Shown in pieces: positions 32,959-51,480 of a stretch of 64,000 nt of DNA. Within the stretch, counting starts at the first letter, position 1, and each line of letters begins with the position of its first letter. The notes below the pieces were generated by a model. That model was given only the letters and a program-made list of their open reading frames with translations, did not search any database and was not told the DNA's origin. Position numbers and translations under genes: made by a program. Origin of the DNA: Triglochin maritima (taxonomy: Eukaryota; Streptophyta; Magnoliopsida; Alismatales; Juncaginaceae). The stretch covers positions 36,972,201-37,036,200 of the forward strand of contig OY821771.1 in NCBI GenBank assembly GCA_963682175.1. Reading direction: 5' to 3'.

Positions 32959-38716
<5,758 letters not shown>

Positions 38717-38872
38717 GCGGGAGCTTGAGGTCTCAAATGCCCAAGTTTTGATTGCGGATTGCTGGAGTTCATCTTTCTAAGCAAAGTGACTAGATTAGTT
38801 CGATGTAACCTTTTTGTGGTACGAGATGAATACCATTTTGGACGGGCTTTGTTTTGTGGCTAAAATCCGTCG

Positions 38873-38878
38873 AATAAA
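38873..38878 (+). terminator. Polyadenylation signal of GapCp
   Basis: AATAAA lies 157 bp after the stop codon. Confidence 0.6.
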
Positions 38879-39131
38879 TGTAGCCGACGAGATCCACACA
38901 TATTCTTGCTACCAAAAGTCCAAAACAGACTTAGCCTGTTTTGGGTTTTTATAAATTGTGTTATTGTTATTATTGATCCGTGCTTTCTAAGGAAACATCT
39001 CTCATGGAATTCATTCGACTTGGTTATATTTTACCCTTCTTTTATAATTTGTCAGTCATTCCTCTCTTTCTATGATCGATAGTAGAAATTGTAGCGTTCT
39101 TTGTTGCGTATGGCAAGCGAGGAGGCTACGT

Positions 39132-39350
39132 TCCTATCCTATACAGATGTACAATGGATGTGCATCACCTGGAGTCATTTCGGGCACCTGTGCAGAAATA
39201 TGCGTTGCTTACATCCGTGAGTCATTTGTAGTCTCGCTACATCCTATCCTATACAGCTGTACAATGCATGTGCATCACGCGAGTCCTTTTGGCCACAGGT
39301 GCAGTAAAATATGCGTGGCCGACGGCCGTGTGTCATTTGGGTCTACGTGT
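39132..39350 (+). repeat. 110-bp tandem duplication in the promoter of the first defensin gene
   Basis: Copies start at 39132 and 39242 (TCCTATCCTATACAG). The second defensin locus has a single copy (near 52540). It lies 140-360 bp before the ATG. Confidence 0.7.
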
Positions 39351-39430
39351 AAGAGCATTTGTTTGTGGTGCAAGCACCTGTCTAAAGCATACATTGCCCC
39401 ACTAATTGCACGATTTCGCCCTCTTCAGCC

Positions 39431-39438
39431 TATAAAAA
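39431..39438 (+). promoter_or_regulatory. TATA box of defensin gene 1
   Basis: TATAAAAA, 57 bp before the ATG. The same sequence stands at the same distance before the paralogue (52748). Confidence 0.7.
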
Positions 39439-39487
39439 TCATCGCTCAGGATGGTCTTGAATGCAAACTAAACCCTTAAGTCAGACA

Positions 39488-39791
39488 ATGGGGAGCTCGA
39501 AATCTGTCTCTTACATTTTTTTTGCTATGTTGCTCGTAGCAACCTGTAAGCTATTGTAGGTGTGGTTTATTCACAACAACTCACTTTAATTTGAATTATC
39601 TGGAATTTTGATTGGCAGGGACAGCTGAGGTGCCCTGCGTGGAAGCCAAGATTTGCGAGTACCATAGCAGGAGATTCTGGGGTTTATGCGTGAGCGACCG
39701 GCACTGCGCCTCGACGTGCATGAAAGAGCACTTCTCCGGCGGCCACTGTGCGGGTCTCAGGCGGAGATGCATGTGCCAGAAAAGATGCTGA
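39488..39791 (+). CDS. Plant defensin, copy 1
   Basis: Two exons, 39488-39545 and 39619-39791 (76 aa). The intron interrupts the end of the signal peptide, the usual place in plant defensins. A hydrophobic signal (SYIFFAMLLVAT) is followed by a mature peptide with the eight-cysteine defensin spacing, from ICEY to the final C, and the gamma-core GGHC. It is predicted to be secreted and to act on microbial membranes. It has one extra cysteine (VPC, before the first canonical one) that copy 2 lacks; if the signal peptidase cuts after it, it would not be in the mature form. The frame is open and both splice sites are consensus (GTAAGC..GGCAG). Confidence 0.9.
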
Positions 39792-40154
39792 ATTAACATG
39801 TCCCACCATGAGTCTGTGTTCTCTAGACTACGAGTAATGGAAGTAGTTATAAGTAGTTATTAATGGTCGGGTGTTTTTATCATGTTCAACCGTGTTGTAC
39901 ATGACTTGTACGGCTGCGAACCTGTTGTAATGATGTGATACAACTTGGAAACGGTACTCCTTTCAAGTTTTTCCCGTGCAAGTATTTGTATAGTGGATTG
40001 TATAGTGGAGGGATGGGATTTATCACAAGTTTTTCCGTGTAAGTATTTGCATAGCGGAGGGATGGGGTTTATCCCAACTTTTCCCCATGTAAGTAGACAT
40101 GGGAATCGAGCCCTGTCTGGCCGAAACACTGCCTACCGTGCCATGCCGACACGG

Positions 40155-40600
40155 CACCACTACAAGAGAACAAGGATTCATCGACGGACAATAAGCATCG
40201 GTGTACATACTTATCCGTCGGTGATACCATATACCGACGGAAAATCATCCGTTAGACTTGAAGGCGTTAGTGTACAGTTTCACCGACGGACAAGCGCCGT
40301 CAGAATAGTTTTTGACGCTAATTTTCTCACCAATTTTTAGCTGTGGTTTTGTCGGGTGGATAGCACTGACGGATACACCATCAGTGTACTAGTCTGACAG
40401 ACAAGTCCGTCGGTGGTAGCTACACCGACAAATAAATTCGTAGGTTATTATCCGACGAATGAGAATATATACTGACGGATACCTACCACTGGTGAAAGTA
40501 TCGAAGATATACACCGACGGATATCCGTCAATGTACTGAAAAATGAACGCCATATACACTGATGGATATCCGTCGGTGTAAGCTCATCCTAGAATTTGAC
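40155..40600. repeat. CACTA terminal and subterminal repeat region
   Basis: Multiple copies of TCCGTCGGTG and its complement (for example near 40206, 40236, 40276, 40410, 40515, 40575) form hairpins and serve as likely transposase binding sites. Confidence 0.8.
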
Positions 40601-40917
40601 AAAAGCCACTTAGCTATTCCCGATTTCCAATTTTTCCTGTTCAAAGAAAATCAAATGTCTTCCATTCATTCACAACAACACAACCATTCACACATCTTGA
40701 TTCACAAAATAGTTTGTTTCATTCATTTTACACATGATAAAAGTAACATATTAAACGCAATGACTAAGCCATCAAACCTCCCGCCCATGCTCCGCATGTA
40801 AGCCTGTGATCGTCATCTTGTCTCGACGATGGCAACAGTGTGCAAATAAAGGGTGATGTCATGATCTGCACGTTATAAACAATATAAATTATGACATAAA
40901 CTAATAGATGCAAAAAT

Positions 40918-43383
40918 TTAACCAAACAATGTGTAGAGTACCTCGCTTGTGTAACCTGCCTTCTCGAGCAGAAAATTCATTTGAACATGTGTTTTACTGA
41001 GCGCGGATTCCACAGTCTTCAGTTTATCTTGAGTCATTACGAGCTCACTGCTGACGCGCTTCAATTCCGCAGTGGCTTCGTCGTTCCGCTCCACGTCTGC
41101 TCGGGCACTGCGTTCTGCTCTGCTTGGCATCCCACGAGCACCTTATATATCTGCAGGCATGACATAGCTGGAATACATATGAACCCGTCCATCTCCATCG
41201 CCCAACACGGTGCCAACCAGATCATCAAGAGCGACGGAGGTGACAGAACCCTGAGAGCTCGACTCAGCCGATCCTCTCATAGTATCAAATTGTTGCTGAA
41301 GTAAAACATTTCAATAGTTAAACTTCAATAGAAACGTGAAACATAGTAATAATTATAAAATCAATATACATGTAATTAACTTACAATGAGTCCAGATGGT
41401 TCCTCTTGTGGAGTTTAATCCAACTGTCTGTCCGTGTGGGCTCCGGAGCACTCGGGTTTTCTGCAATTTGCAATAAAAAAAGATGTATGAAATGTATAAA
41501 ATGATTGTATGAAATGTTACCAAAATCTGTTGACATGCCACGTCCTTGTCTTTCTTTGGCATCAGTCTCCAATTTGCATAACGCTGGGGAAGTATTTGTG
41601 ACCTCCTCGCAAGTGACCCAATAAAGTTCTGAAAACTCTCAGCCATGGGTCCTCTGGGGATTTTCCCTCTAGTATGAAATCGATCGGAGATTGGTCCTTC
41701 TTCGACCATTCTTCCAAACACTGAGTGGGGTCACGTCCCCTATGTTGCTTTTTTTTGCCTTAATCTATGTTTTGATGATTTAATCAACCTAATCTTAATT
41801 GTGATCATGTAGAGTAGCACACATGTTGCATTGCAGATATATTGCTTTGTGCTAACCTCTACAGGTGATCAAGACTCAAGGAAGAAAGGAAATCAAGTCA
41901 AGACATGTAATCAAGCTCATTTGAAGACATGTATTTTGTATTTCTTTGAGTCTTAGGAACTTTGTGTAATTGAGCATACTTGAGCTAAAAACTACTCAAA
42001 CACACACTAGGTTCCCTATAGAAGTCACACACGAAATTTCATATAATTTGGATTTCAATAGATCACCCAAACTTAGACCGGAAAACACTAAACCAAAACC
42101 TGAACAATTTGCCCACATTCGGTCAACCGAAACAGACCGTTCGGTCGACTGAGTGATCATATATCCTGTTAGTGTTTAACTGTCCAAGTTCGGTCGACCG
42201 TCCAGAGCTTTTCGGTCGACCAAGTTTCAACAAATTTCCAACCGTTTGTTTTGTCGTATATACCCAACAGTCGTATTCGTATTATCTCAAAATACCACAA
42301 ATACATTTTATGTATTGGTCGACCGAGGACCTTGTTCAGTCGACCGAACATAGAAGACTTGACAAACCCATAAGTGTCTGTCGGTTTTCGGTCGACCGTG
42401 GACCGTGTTTCGGTCGACCGAACATTATCTTGTTTGTCAACCCCAAAGTGCCCGGTGTGAATCGGTCGACCGATCACTTAAGTGTACCTAGATTATAGCC
42501 TTTAGTGGTCGACCGTTCTTTTATCAGTCAACCGAACCGAGTTCTAAATTTCCAAACATTTGACTGAACAAACCGATCCGGTCGACCGAACTTACTCAGA
42601 ATTAGGTCCTGTCAGTTTCTGTTTTGTGTATCTTACAAAATCTTTACCCAATTCATCCCCAATGGCTATAATACCTTAGGAGTTTATAAATAGGCATTCC
42701 CTTGACACAATTACACATCTCTTACACTTCCATTTGTCAAATACACCTAAGAGAAACTCTCAAGTCTCTCATTCCCAAAATCCTACTCTTCAAGCTTAAA
42801 CTTCCACATCTTAGCATCAATTCCACATCCTAAGCTAAGTGTGCTCAAGTTAGAGAGTGTATTCCACTCAAGATCTCAGTTTGAAGAAGCAAGGACTTCG
42901 GTGAAAGTCCAAAGTGTTCCTATCGGATTGTGAGAGAAGAAAGTCAAGCTCACGAGGGTGTTCGTGGAACTTGTTTTGTAAAAGGCTTAATCTCGGCCCA
43001 GAACGAGGTTGATAGTGAAGACGCGAGAGGAGCTCGAGGGAGATCGAGCGGAGCTTGCAAGAGAGAAAGTAGGCGGGAGGCCGAACTTCTATAAAAATCT
43101 GGTGTCATCGTTGTGATTTGCTTTGCTTACTTGTATTTGTTTAAATTCCGCTGTGCATATCTTGATTGATTAAACAAGTAGGTAGTTAGCTTAAAAGTGA
43201 TTAGAATTAGAGACCCTTACGATCCTACACCCTACTCCTACTCGTACTGGCTTCACCTGCAGAGGGTGAAAGCTCAATCTCGTCTACGGGAGCCTCTTCA
43301 TCAGACTCCTGCGAATCTTTATGTCGACAACGTACAGATGTGTCATCCTTGTCCTCTAGACGAGTGTTGCGTTGTCGAGCCAT
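40918..43383 (-). pseudogene. CACTA TNPA-like protein (Transposase_24 type), interrupted by a solo LTR
   Basis: On minus, the ATG at 43383 begins MARQRNTRLEDKDDTSVRRR. The sequence reaches GEASTSRSR, then is broken by the solo LTR (41743-43229) and resumes with PTQCLEEWSKKDQSPIDFIL. The Transposase_24-like part follows (MAESFQNFIGSLARRSQILP then YANWRLMPKKDKDVA), a 60-bp intron (41461-41520), and a C-terminal coiled coil (TQDKLKTVESALSKTHVQMN) to 40918. The second CACTA copy at 62.57-63.6 kb has the same domains without the LTR. These proteins bind subterminal repeats during En/Spm transposition. Confidence 0.75.
41743..43229 (+). mobile_element. Solo Copia LTR, same family as 4624-6117
   Basis: 1487 bp, TGTTGC..CCTACA, with the exact duplication CCCTA (41738-41742, 43230-43234). 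It carries many CGGTCGACCG-type palindromes and a TATAAATAGG box near 42685. The uninterrupted target is visible at 63453-63457 in the second CACTA copy. It is more diverged from the pair at 4624/17222 than they are from each other. Confidence 0.95.
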
Positions 43384-43439
43384 ATCTGAATTAAAGAACA
43401 TCACAATTTAGTAAAATATCATTATTGCTTCTATATAGT

Positions 43440-46150
43440 TTAAAAGAACATTAGTTTTCCTACTCGCTAAAAATGAACTACCCGAACACAAGTGGCTCTA
43501 GTCTCGCAAACTCCACCAAACCAATATCGTCAATGTGAACTCTATCTTGCACAAGATTTCCTCGACCGTACTCTGAATCTTCAGCTTTATCGTCCTCCAT
43601 GTTATATAAATCTTTCGGAAACACTCGCACAACGACTAACCATTGGTCGTCGTTTTCTCTATCTTTTGGCTCAGCAACATAAAAAACTTGCTCTACTTGA
43701 GATGCAAGTATGAGGTTCTGGTTTCAGAAATCGATTCACATTCACCAATGTGAACCCGTATTCATCACTTCTAGTAGTGTTGTCTCGACCCAAAACGTCG
43801 TACCACTTGCACTTGAACAAAAATAAACTTCAAATCACCGTAGGACTTAAGTTCGATTATGTCTTGCGATACACCAAAGTAGTGGACAAGTGCAATGACA
43901 AGATTCCTATCTTGTGTTGTGGAGTAACTTTTTGTTGTTGCATTTACAAATAGTCCAATGTTCTGTGTTTTGGCTTTGGACTCACGTTTCTGTGTGCGAA
44001 ACTTAAACTCATTGATGATATATCTTGAATACCTCCTCCCTCACGTTGTCCGGACCTCGAGCAAGTGTTTCAATGTCGATGTTTCTGCTGTTTTCCTATC
44101 GAAACAGTCCCCCTAAACCACTAACTAAAAGTCTTCTGTCGAACATTTGATTGTTGTCCTCGATTGCAACGTACTCTTACTCCAAGGAAAGTTGTGTAAC
44201 TATTAAAACGCCTGAAACAGTAGAATGTGTGATTGTGTTAACAATGAGTTAAAGACATTGCTAAAATAACACAAGTATACTCCTAACTTACTCTTGATAT
44301 TCATCAACAATGACAATATTATTTAACACCCAATTGTGAGCTTTTTCAAGACCGACAGGGTCTAGAACAACCATTTTGCCAGTGCCTAATGGTCTTTCAC
44401 ATCCATAATTTTTCAAAGGCTTATTAAAAACCATCTCCACACTCTTTAAGTATCTTAAGCAAAAGGTGGTGCGCTCCTCTGCGAGAACACCTTCGGCAAT
44501 TGACCCTTCTGGTCTATTTCTGTTAAGAACATACACCTTACATTTGTTCATATATCTCTTAAATGGATACATCCAACAATATTTAACCGGTCCTGCCAAT
44601 CGTGCTTCGCAAGCAAGGTGAACAGGTAAATGTAACATTACATCAAAAAAACTCGGTGGAAATATCATTTCCAGCTGGCAGACAATGGGACCAAACTACG
44701 ATTACTTGAGAACACAACGATTCAACGGTGTTTACTTGAGAACACAAACTGCGAAAGAACTGACTCAGGTGATAACTGCTTCTCGCACCTCTTTAACTCC
44801 ATGACTTTCTAATTGCCAGAGGTAATAATCTTGCATCAATATGTGATGATCATGACTTTTTAGTGAGCTAATCTTGCACTTTTTCTCGTTCACACATCGT
44901 GATATGTTCGACAAATACCCATCACCTTCACTGAATGCAGAACACTACAAAAAAATTGCATCTCAGTAGCGCTCATCGAGAAAGAAGTTGGTGGATAAGA
45001 CGTCAATTTACCATCATCATCATGTGTGACATACACATTCTTCCCACTATGCTTCAGATAAATGGAATAAGTATCTTCCATACAATAGGGACACACCTTA
45101 TATCCTCTAGTCATCCACCCACTCAGATCGGCATAAGCAGGGAAGTCGTTTATTGTCCACCTCAAGGAAGCCCTTACCGTAAAACAAGACTTAGTGTAAG
45201 CGTCATAAGTATCCCACCCTTCTTCCCATGGTTCTTTCAGCTCTTCGATTAACGGTTGCAAGCAAACTTCTATCTTGTTACCAGGGTGACTGAGTATAAT
45301 CAGCGACATCATAAAGAACTGATGCTTCTTACTCATCCATGTTGGGAGATTATATGGCACGAGAATTACGGGTCATATGCTATGTTGAGTTTGATTGAAT
45401 GGCTGAAAGCTGTCAACGGTCAACCCTAGCCTTACATTTCTTATCTTTGAAGCGAAATTCGTTTGTTTGTTGTCGAACTCAGCCCAACACGCAGAATCAG
45501 CTGGATGACGCAATTTCCCATCTTTCTGACGTTCTTCCACATGCCATCTCATCAACTTTGCAATATCAGCAGAGAGATACAGCCTGCGAAACCTTGGCTT
45601 CAATGGGAAGTGTCGTAAAACCGTGACAATATAGTTTTTTTGGATTTTTTAAAACCCAATTCTTGCACGTCTACTTCATCTTCCCCCTGCACTGGCAACC
45701 AACGAGATTCTTCGTATATCTCACATGAATTTGCATTCTTGTTCTCTTTTCAGTACAAAATGCAATGATTCTTGCACATTTGAATGTTTTCATAATAAAA
45801 TTCTAAATTTTGAATCAATTTCTTCATCTCATACGTATCATTTGGCAGACAAGCTCCATCTGGCAATAATTCAGCTTGATACACCAACCATAAGTTGAAC
45901 GAAATGTCTGACCATGTACAAGTGCTCTTCATATGAAATGTTTTGATGACAAACGACAACTTGGTCAATTCTGGTTTACATCCCGGATACAACGGCTGCT
46001 CTCCGTGTTTCAAGTAATCGAAAAACTTCTACACTCAAACTCATTCAAAGTCTACAGTCTTACTGAACTTGCAGGTCCACAACGTGTCTATTCTTTAGGG
46101 AAAGGATACATAATGTAACCAGGTTGTTGCATGCAACTCACTCAAGTACT
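43440..46150 (-). pseudogene. CACTA TNP2-like transposase (Transposase_21, DUF4218, DUF4216 order)
   Basis: Read on minus, in order: QPLYPGCKPELTKLSF with ICPC-type context (45750-46013); RHPADSACWAEFDN and VRLGLTVDSFQPF (45373-45603); VPYNLPTWMSKKHQFF and RWTINDFPAYADLSGW (44890-45360), the core Transposase_21 region; FPPSFFDVMLHLPVHLACEA (44288-44668), the DUF4218 domain; then QVEQVFYVAEPKDREN with VRVFPKDLYNMEDD (about 43590-43720), the DUF4216 part. Frames change between these blocks and stops occur, so the gene is inactive. The type places it firmly in plant CACTA/Enhancer. Confidence 0.85.
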
Positions 46151-46213
46151 TGTTATTATCACATTGAACAAACTTTGTGAGATCTCCACTCATATTGGTG
46201 GGTTGCCGTTTGT

Positions 46214-47266
46214 TGGGAAATTTCAAAGTTCGAAACCGCAAGTGCACGACTACGTTGGAGCGAGGACAAGTACGAGTCTTGTCCATGTGGAGTGAGTGTG
46301 GGTCGACAACAGTCATACTCGAGTGGGGGCAGAAAAAGGAATATTGAGAGTTGCTAAACTAAATGACGAATGTGACGCAAATCAACAACTAATATAATTA
46401 GTCCCGTTGGAGGTGGAGAATGCATGCAAAACTGTATATGCGTAAGTTGTGTTTGTATACAATTAAGTGCTCATGGCATTAATAATATAAAAATATATCT
46501 TAGCCATAGTCACAAATGTGTCTCGACATGAATTAAGATTTAACATGATCATTAGAACATACAAAACACTAATCAAGATTAGGCTAAAGAAAACCACAAG
46601 ATTACATGTCATTCTTATCCCTTTATCCACTTCAATCTTATCCTTACATCATTATTCCCCCTAAAGTGGACCCACTAGCCAAAGCATGTGCTAAGCATCA
46701 ATTATGATTATTAACACATCAAAAGCAAGAGTGATAAATCAATCAAAATGGCCATGTAAATCATTTGAAACTCCAAGATTAAGATTAAACACACACGAAT
46801 CTCACAACATTCACATTCACATCATTCTCCCCCCAATGGGGATGGATTGCTCACTAATCACTTCATATCATTAATTCACACTTCAACCAAGTAAAGAAGA
46901 CTATATTAAAACAAGAAGTAAACAAAAACAACTTTAATTAATGAAAAAAAGATTACAATGTTGTTCTCAACCCCTCCACTACACTACTAAACAACAAATA
47001 AACCTAACCTTATGAGGAGGAAGAAGAAGGGAAGAACATGAATTACAAGTGTATTTATAGAAGATTAGATAGTCTAGATTAATCTGAGCGCAATCAGATA
47101 ACTACAAATCAGATTTGGATGTTCCGAAGTGCTTTGACCCAATGACCCAACCCACTAGAGAAATTGAGGCATCAACTGCCCAATCGGATCCGTCACTAGC
47201 AGATCATTTGAGTCGGATATGCCTCAAATTGCATTAGTAGCTTAAGTTAGCTTTCCTCAAATTGCA
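46214..47266 (-). mobile_element. Solo LTR, family C
   Basis: About 1053 bp in reverse orientation. The 3' end of the LTR (left side) carries CGTGCACTTGCGGT (on minus, about 46231-46244), as in families A and B. A TATA box on minus (TATAAATA near 47052) fits this direction. The duplication TTTGT flanks it (46209-46213 and 47267-47271). A second candidate right end exists 20 bp further on, because TTTGTGTCGGATCT is itself duplicated there, so the right boundary is 47266 or 47286. Confidence 0.6.
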
Positions 47267-47299
47267 TTTGTGTCGGATCTACCTCATTTGTGTCGGATC

Positions 47300-48945
47300 T
47301 GCCATCAGGACAACTTGTGTATCTAGTTAGCTTGCTCATTGAGAAATAAATATCTTGACATGTGCAATTTGAAAGACACATCAAGCTACATATGATTGAA
47401 GAATATCTCAACTATGAAACTGGTACAACACTCTTATTCTTGTACAAAGGTTTTGAAGAACCATATGAGCTTTTTGCAGATCTACAGTTTGTGTATCCAA
47501 ATCTCTCAAGAACATTCTCAATATAGTGAGATTGAGATATGGAAATACCCTCAACTGACCTAGTCCTTCATTCCAAACTTAGTATATAAGGACTTTGTTT
47601 TAAGTATTATTATATCACGGTTTAGCCAAACAGTAATATGTCATTGACATATAAACACAATGCAATAGAAAAACAATGCAATATAAGCCCCACCTTCAAC
47701 GTGTCAGTACTCACACTTGTTATCATCAATAACCTGGAAGCCAAATAATAATATGACTTTGTAAAAAAATTCATGTCATTTTGGGAGCTTGTTTGAGTCT
47801 ATAAAGGACTTAACGTGTTTACAAACTTTGCTCCCGTTTCTAGAAACTATAAATCTTTCAGGCCGATCCATATAAATTTCTTCTTCAAGATCACCATGAA
47901 AAGAAGCAATTCTTACGACCATTTGATAGATCGCAAAATCATATAAGGATGTCAATGCTAAAAGCACTCATAAAGTAGTCTTGTGAGACACTGGAGAATA
48001 GGTATAGTTGGCTTTGTACTTATCAGTGAACCCATTTGGTTTCAATTTCTTCTTGAATATCCATTTACAACCGATTGTTGAACAATCAGGAGGAAGATTC
48101 ACCAACTCTTATGTCCCATTAGGGACAATGGAGTTCATTTCGATTTTGATTGCATCTTTCCAATGTTTTACTTCAGAAGAAGTCATAGTATCCTTGAAAG
48201 TATTAGGATCACCCTCGATATGGTACGTGATAAAATCACTTCCCAAGTCTTTGGCAATCCTAGATTGTTTGCTTCTTCTAGGTTTAATTTCTACTTAAGT
48301 TTGTGAAAACTTGGGTTTCGGTAATGGACGGATTTCCCCCTATATTTGTCATTCTTTCCACATATTCGTAGATGGAAGGAGACGTAGTGGGATCACCCAC
48401 ATGTGAAACTTGTTGAGAAACTCCAGGTTTCATGAGAAATACATTCTCAAAGAATGTTGCATCATTAAGTTCAACAATAGTGTTAACATCTATACCAACT
48501 ATCTTGGACTTGATTACCACAAATCTATACGCATAGTTGTTAGTAACATATCCGAGAAATATTGCATCAACGGTCTTAGGACTAAGTTTTTACCTCTTAT
48601 GTTCAGGGATTAACACTTTTGGAAGACAACCTCAAACTCTAAGCTATTTAAAACTTGTTTTTCGACCATGCCTGAGTTTGAAAGGACTAACCTCCTTATG
48701 TTTCTGGGGAAATTTATTCAGATATGGCAAATCGTATTCAAAACTTCTCTCACATATATTTGGATAATCCTTAACTCTCCAATAATGCATTAATCATATC
48801 AGATATCGTTCTATTTTTTGTTCAACAATTTCATTAGATTGTAGAGAATATGGCGTTCTTACCTCAAGAAGTATGCTAGAATTCTGACAAACTTAACCTT
48901 TTCAAACATGCTTGACGTATATTCGTCACACCTATCGGATCTAAA
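47300..48945 (-). pseudogene. Copia pol fragment: integrase C-terminal part and reverse transcriptase
   Basis: On minus, blocks include SLQSNEIVEQKIERYL (integrase, about 48820), VVIKSKIVGIDVNTIVELND (about 48500), WKDAIKIEMNSIVPN and IGCKWIFKKKLKPNGF (reverse transcriptase start, 48030-48160), and FHGDLEEEIYMDRPERF (about 47870). Many stops and frame changes show long decay. The RNase H region is not recognisable. It is contiguous with 50260-51480 once the insertion at 48946-50259 is removed. Confidence 0.82.
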
Positions 48946-49586
48946 TGTAACGTCCCCGAAACAACGGAAAATTTAAAACTTTAAAAGATATTCAAAAGAC
49001 ATCAACTCAGGCGGGAACGCTACTAACAATATATACATCAACTGGTGCGCCATATAATACAAAGTTTCAAAAGTATGATCACATCAAAAGATATAATAAA
49101 CATACACACGTAATCATATCAACCTCAAAAGGGAAAACTGGAGGATCTGATCCTTGGTGCAATCCTCCTCAGTCACCACCCTCTACTGTCGCTTACGGCC
49201 TGAAATGCAAACATGAAAGTATGCCTGAGTTTTCATAAGGAAACCCCATATACCAACCTCACCTAACATGCATGAAATATGACAACAATTTTGGTATACA
49301 AAACTACGGAAATAAGACATCTTCCCTAAGCTGGGCACCAAGGACCTCTGTCCCAATCCACACATTACACATGCTCACAAGGCACAATCTCTGAAAACGT
49401 GGTCACCCGAAGGTAAACTCTCATAAGATGCAATATATAATGCATATACAATAACATGTGCCTTACGAAAGCTACCACACCCAAGTCAGAACATCGTCGA
49501 CACAACCTCCGCACACATGGACGGACTGCTCACACAAGCTGATAATAAACGGTTGCTCACACAAGCTGCTAAATCATTGCCCACCC

Positions 49587-49617
<31 letters not shown>

Positions 49618-50259
49618 ATGATTGCCATCAGGTCGGCTAGACTTGTTGCCCTCAAAGCCGATCACACACCACACAACCATGAAAACACAAAACAAGGCAA
49701 CAATGGTCGACCGAACATGGCACAACGGTCGACCGTTTCCCTATAGAAAAGTGGCATGGGTTCAACCATAACGTAGCCGGTCGACAGTTCGAGTGCAGTT
49801 ACCTTACTGCACCTCGACAACGACGAGGTCTCTGACCTCCGACGATGCCCCTGACCTCTTACACAACTTATGTGAACACTAAAAAGGAACTTGGCATAAC
49901 TTTTTCGCGCGTTGAAGCTTCCGAAAGACGACGACGCTTACCTCCACACTTTCCTTGCACCTCTGGCGATATCTTCACGCCCAACAACGCGTCCACCCCG
50001 AGCATAACTCCTCAGGTCATGCTTGCCGTGATCTTCCTTGCTCGCCTCCAGTCTTCACTGGTCGGACCTAGAGAGAGATAGATGTTGAGTAGAGAGAGTG
50101 TGTGTGAGAAGAGAAGAGGAGAGAAGACGAGTTTAGCTTTATATAAATCCCCCACCTTCAACCGTTACTTCTCCACCCTACACCTCACCACCTACCCATC
50201 CCATCACCTCCAAAACACAATTAGTCACTAATCAAGGATTAAGATCTAACACTCAATCC
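48946..50259 (+). mobile_element. LTR-like insertion in the Copia integrase, about 1.3 kb
   Basis: It begins TGTAACGTCCCC, a start common to many plant LTRs, and separates two halves of an integrase frame (EVENQIEKK on one side and RSDRCDEYTS on the other). CTAAA stands on both sides (48941-48945, 50260-50264), but the TG..CA rule would place the right end eight bases earlier with an imperfect duplication (CTAAA/CTCAA). It holds a TATATAAATC box near 50138, a TA microsatellite (49590-49617) and two GGTCGACCG motifs. No ORF of known type. Confidence 0.6.
49590..49617. repeat. (TA)n microsatellite
   Basis: About 14 uninterrupted TA units. Confidence 0.9.
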
Positions 50260-51480
50260 CTAAAGTTTTCTTTTCAATTTGATTCTCGACTTCATTTTTA
50301 AAAACAAGAAATTTAGACAATGCTTCATCCTTACTTTTCAGAAGGTATACGTAATAATATTTTGAACTATCATCAATGAAAGTAATAAAAGTTTCTTATG
50401 TTCCTCAGTGAACATGTCATTAAATTCAAAAGTATCAGTATGTATCAAATCTAGAATATCAGATTGCCTAGTCATAACATGAAAATGTTTCTTAGGTTGT
50501 TTAGCATGTACACACACTTGCTATTTTTTATTCTCAATACGTACTTTGGAATCATGTTTAAATCCATCATTCTTTTCAAACATTGATAGTTCACATGTCT
50601 AAAACGTCCTTGTCGTATATCACAATATTCAATAGAACAAACACGAGAAGAAGTTTCATCATGCACACAAATAGCATCATGATTATCAAATGTAGATTCA
50701 AGATGAAGTAAAAAACCACAACCACACAAGTACTCATTGCCAATACAAGTACCATAATAAGTTATTACAATTTTATTACACTTAAAAGTCATTTCATAAC
50801 CCTCAATTACCAAACATGGAACACTAAGAATATTACAACGAACGACAGACACATGATGCGTCATGTGCAATGAAAGAACTCTCCCTGAAGGTAACTTTAG
50901 ATTGATACGTCCAACATCAACCATCCTTGCGATGTTTCCATTCGTCATCGCAACAGTCTTTCCATCGATAGGTTGGTAATAAACAAACATGGACTTATAA
51001 ACACATACATGCACATTAACCTCAGTGTCAACCGACCACTCATGTGGTTAATAAATAAGGATCAATATTAGAAATAAACTTACTGTTGGTCTCCTCCACA
51101 ACAATCAAAACATTGAAATGTGGAGTCGAATCAGTGGCACATTGTTGGCATTTAGCTTTCTTGAAAGGATAATCCTTAGCCTAGTGTCCAACCTATCCAG
51201 AACTTTGAGCTTAGGTTTTACTTTGTTGGGTTGATGTGATTCTGAATTTTGGCGTTCTCCGAAGATGGAACGGTTGCAACGTCTTTGCCGTGACACTACG
51301 ACTTTGACGAATAACAAGATCAGATCAAGACCCGTAAGGTCATTTTCAACACTTTCAACAGGAATCATAAGGGATTGTGGTGAAAATAGAAAACTCATGT
51401 GTATGTATTGTGAATGGAGTACTAGTCCTTTTTTAGTATAATATGGCACAAAAAATCGAACCCATGACCCCACTCCTCCA
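50260..51480 (-). pseudogene. Copia gag end, protease and integrase N-terminal part
   Basis: On minus, a degenerate zinc knuckle (GHxAKDYPFKKAKCQQC, about 51140-51210) is followed by the protease/GAG-pre-integrase region (RINLKLPSGRVLSLHMTHHV in 50472-51014) and the integrase core remnant EALSKFLVFKNEVENQ (about 50280-50340). Stops and lost cysteines show decay. Confidence 0.75.

Larger units (their letters stand above)
40155..46213 (-). mobile_element. CACTA (En/Spm-type) transposon, copy 1
   Basis: The left terminus is CACTACAAGAGAACA at 40155. It is followed by about 400 bp of subterminal repeats of CCGACGG / CCGTCGG in both orientations, classic for plant CACTA elements. Transcription is leftwards: TNP2-like gene (about 46150 to 43440), then TNPA-like gene (43383 to 40918). 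A solo Copia LTR lies in the TNPA-like gene (41743-43229). The right terminus was not found. The element runs into a solo LTR at 46214, and beyond that the sequence is Copia-like. Confidence 0.85.

Noticed and set aside
39072..39479. 135-aa open frame just upstream of defensin copy 1
   Set aside because: It spans the promoter duplication and the TATA box, and has no counterpart of the same length upstream of copy 2.
44943..44957. CACTACAAAAAAA, resembling a CACTA terminus
   Set aside because: It lies inside the readable TNP2-like coding frame and has no subterminal repeats. The real terminus with repeats is at 40155.
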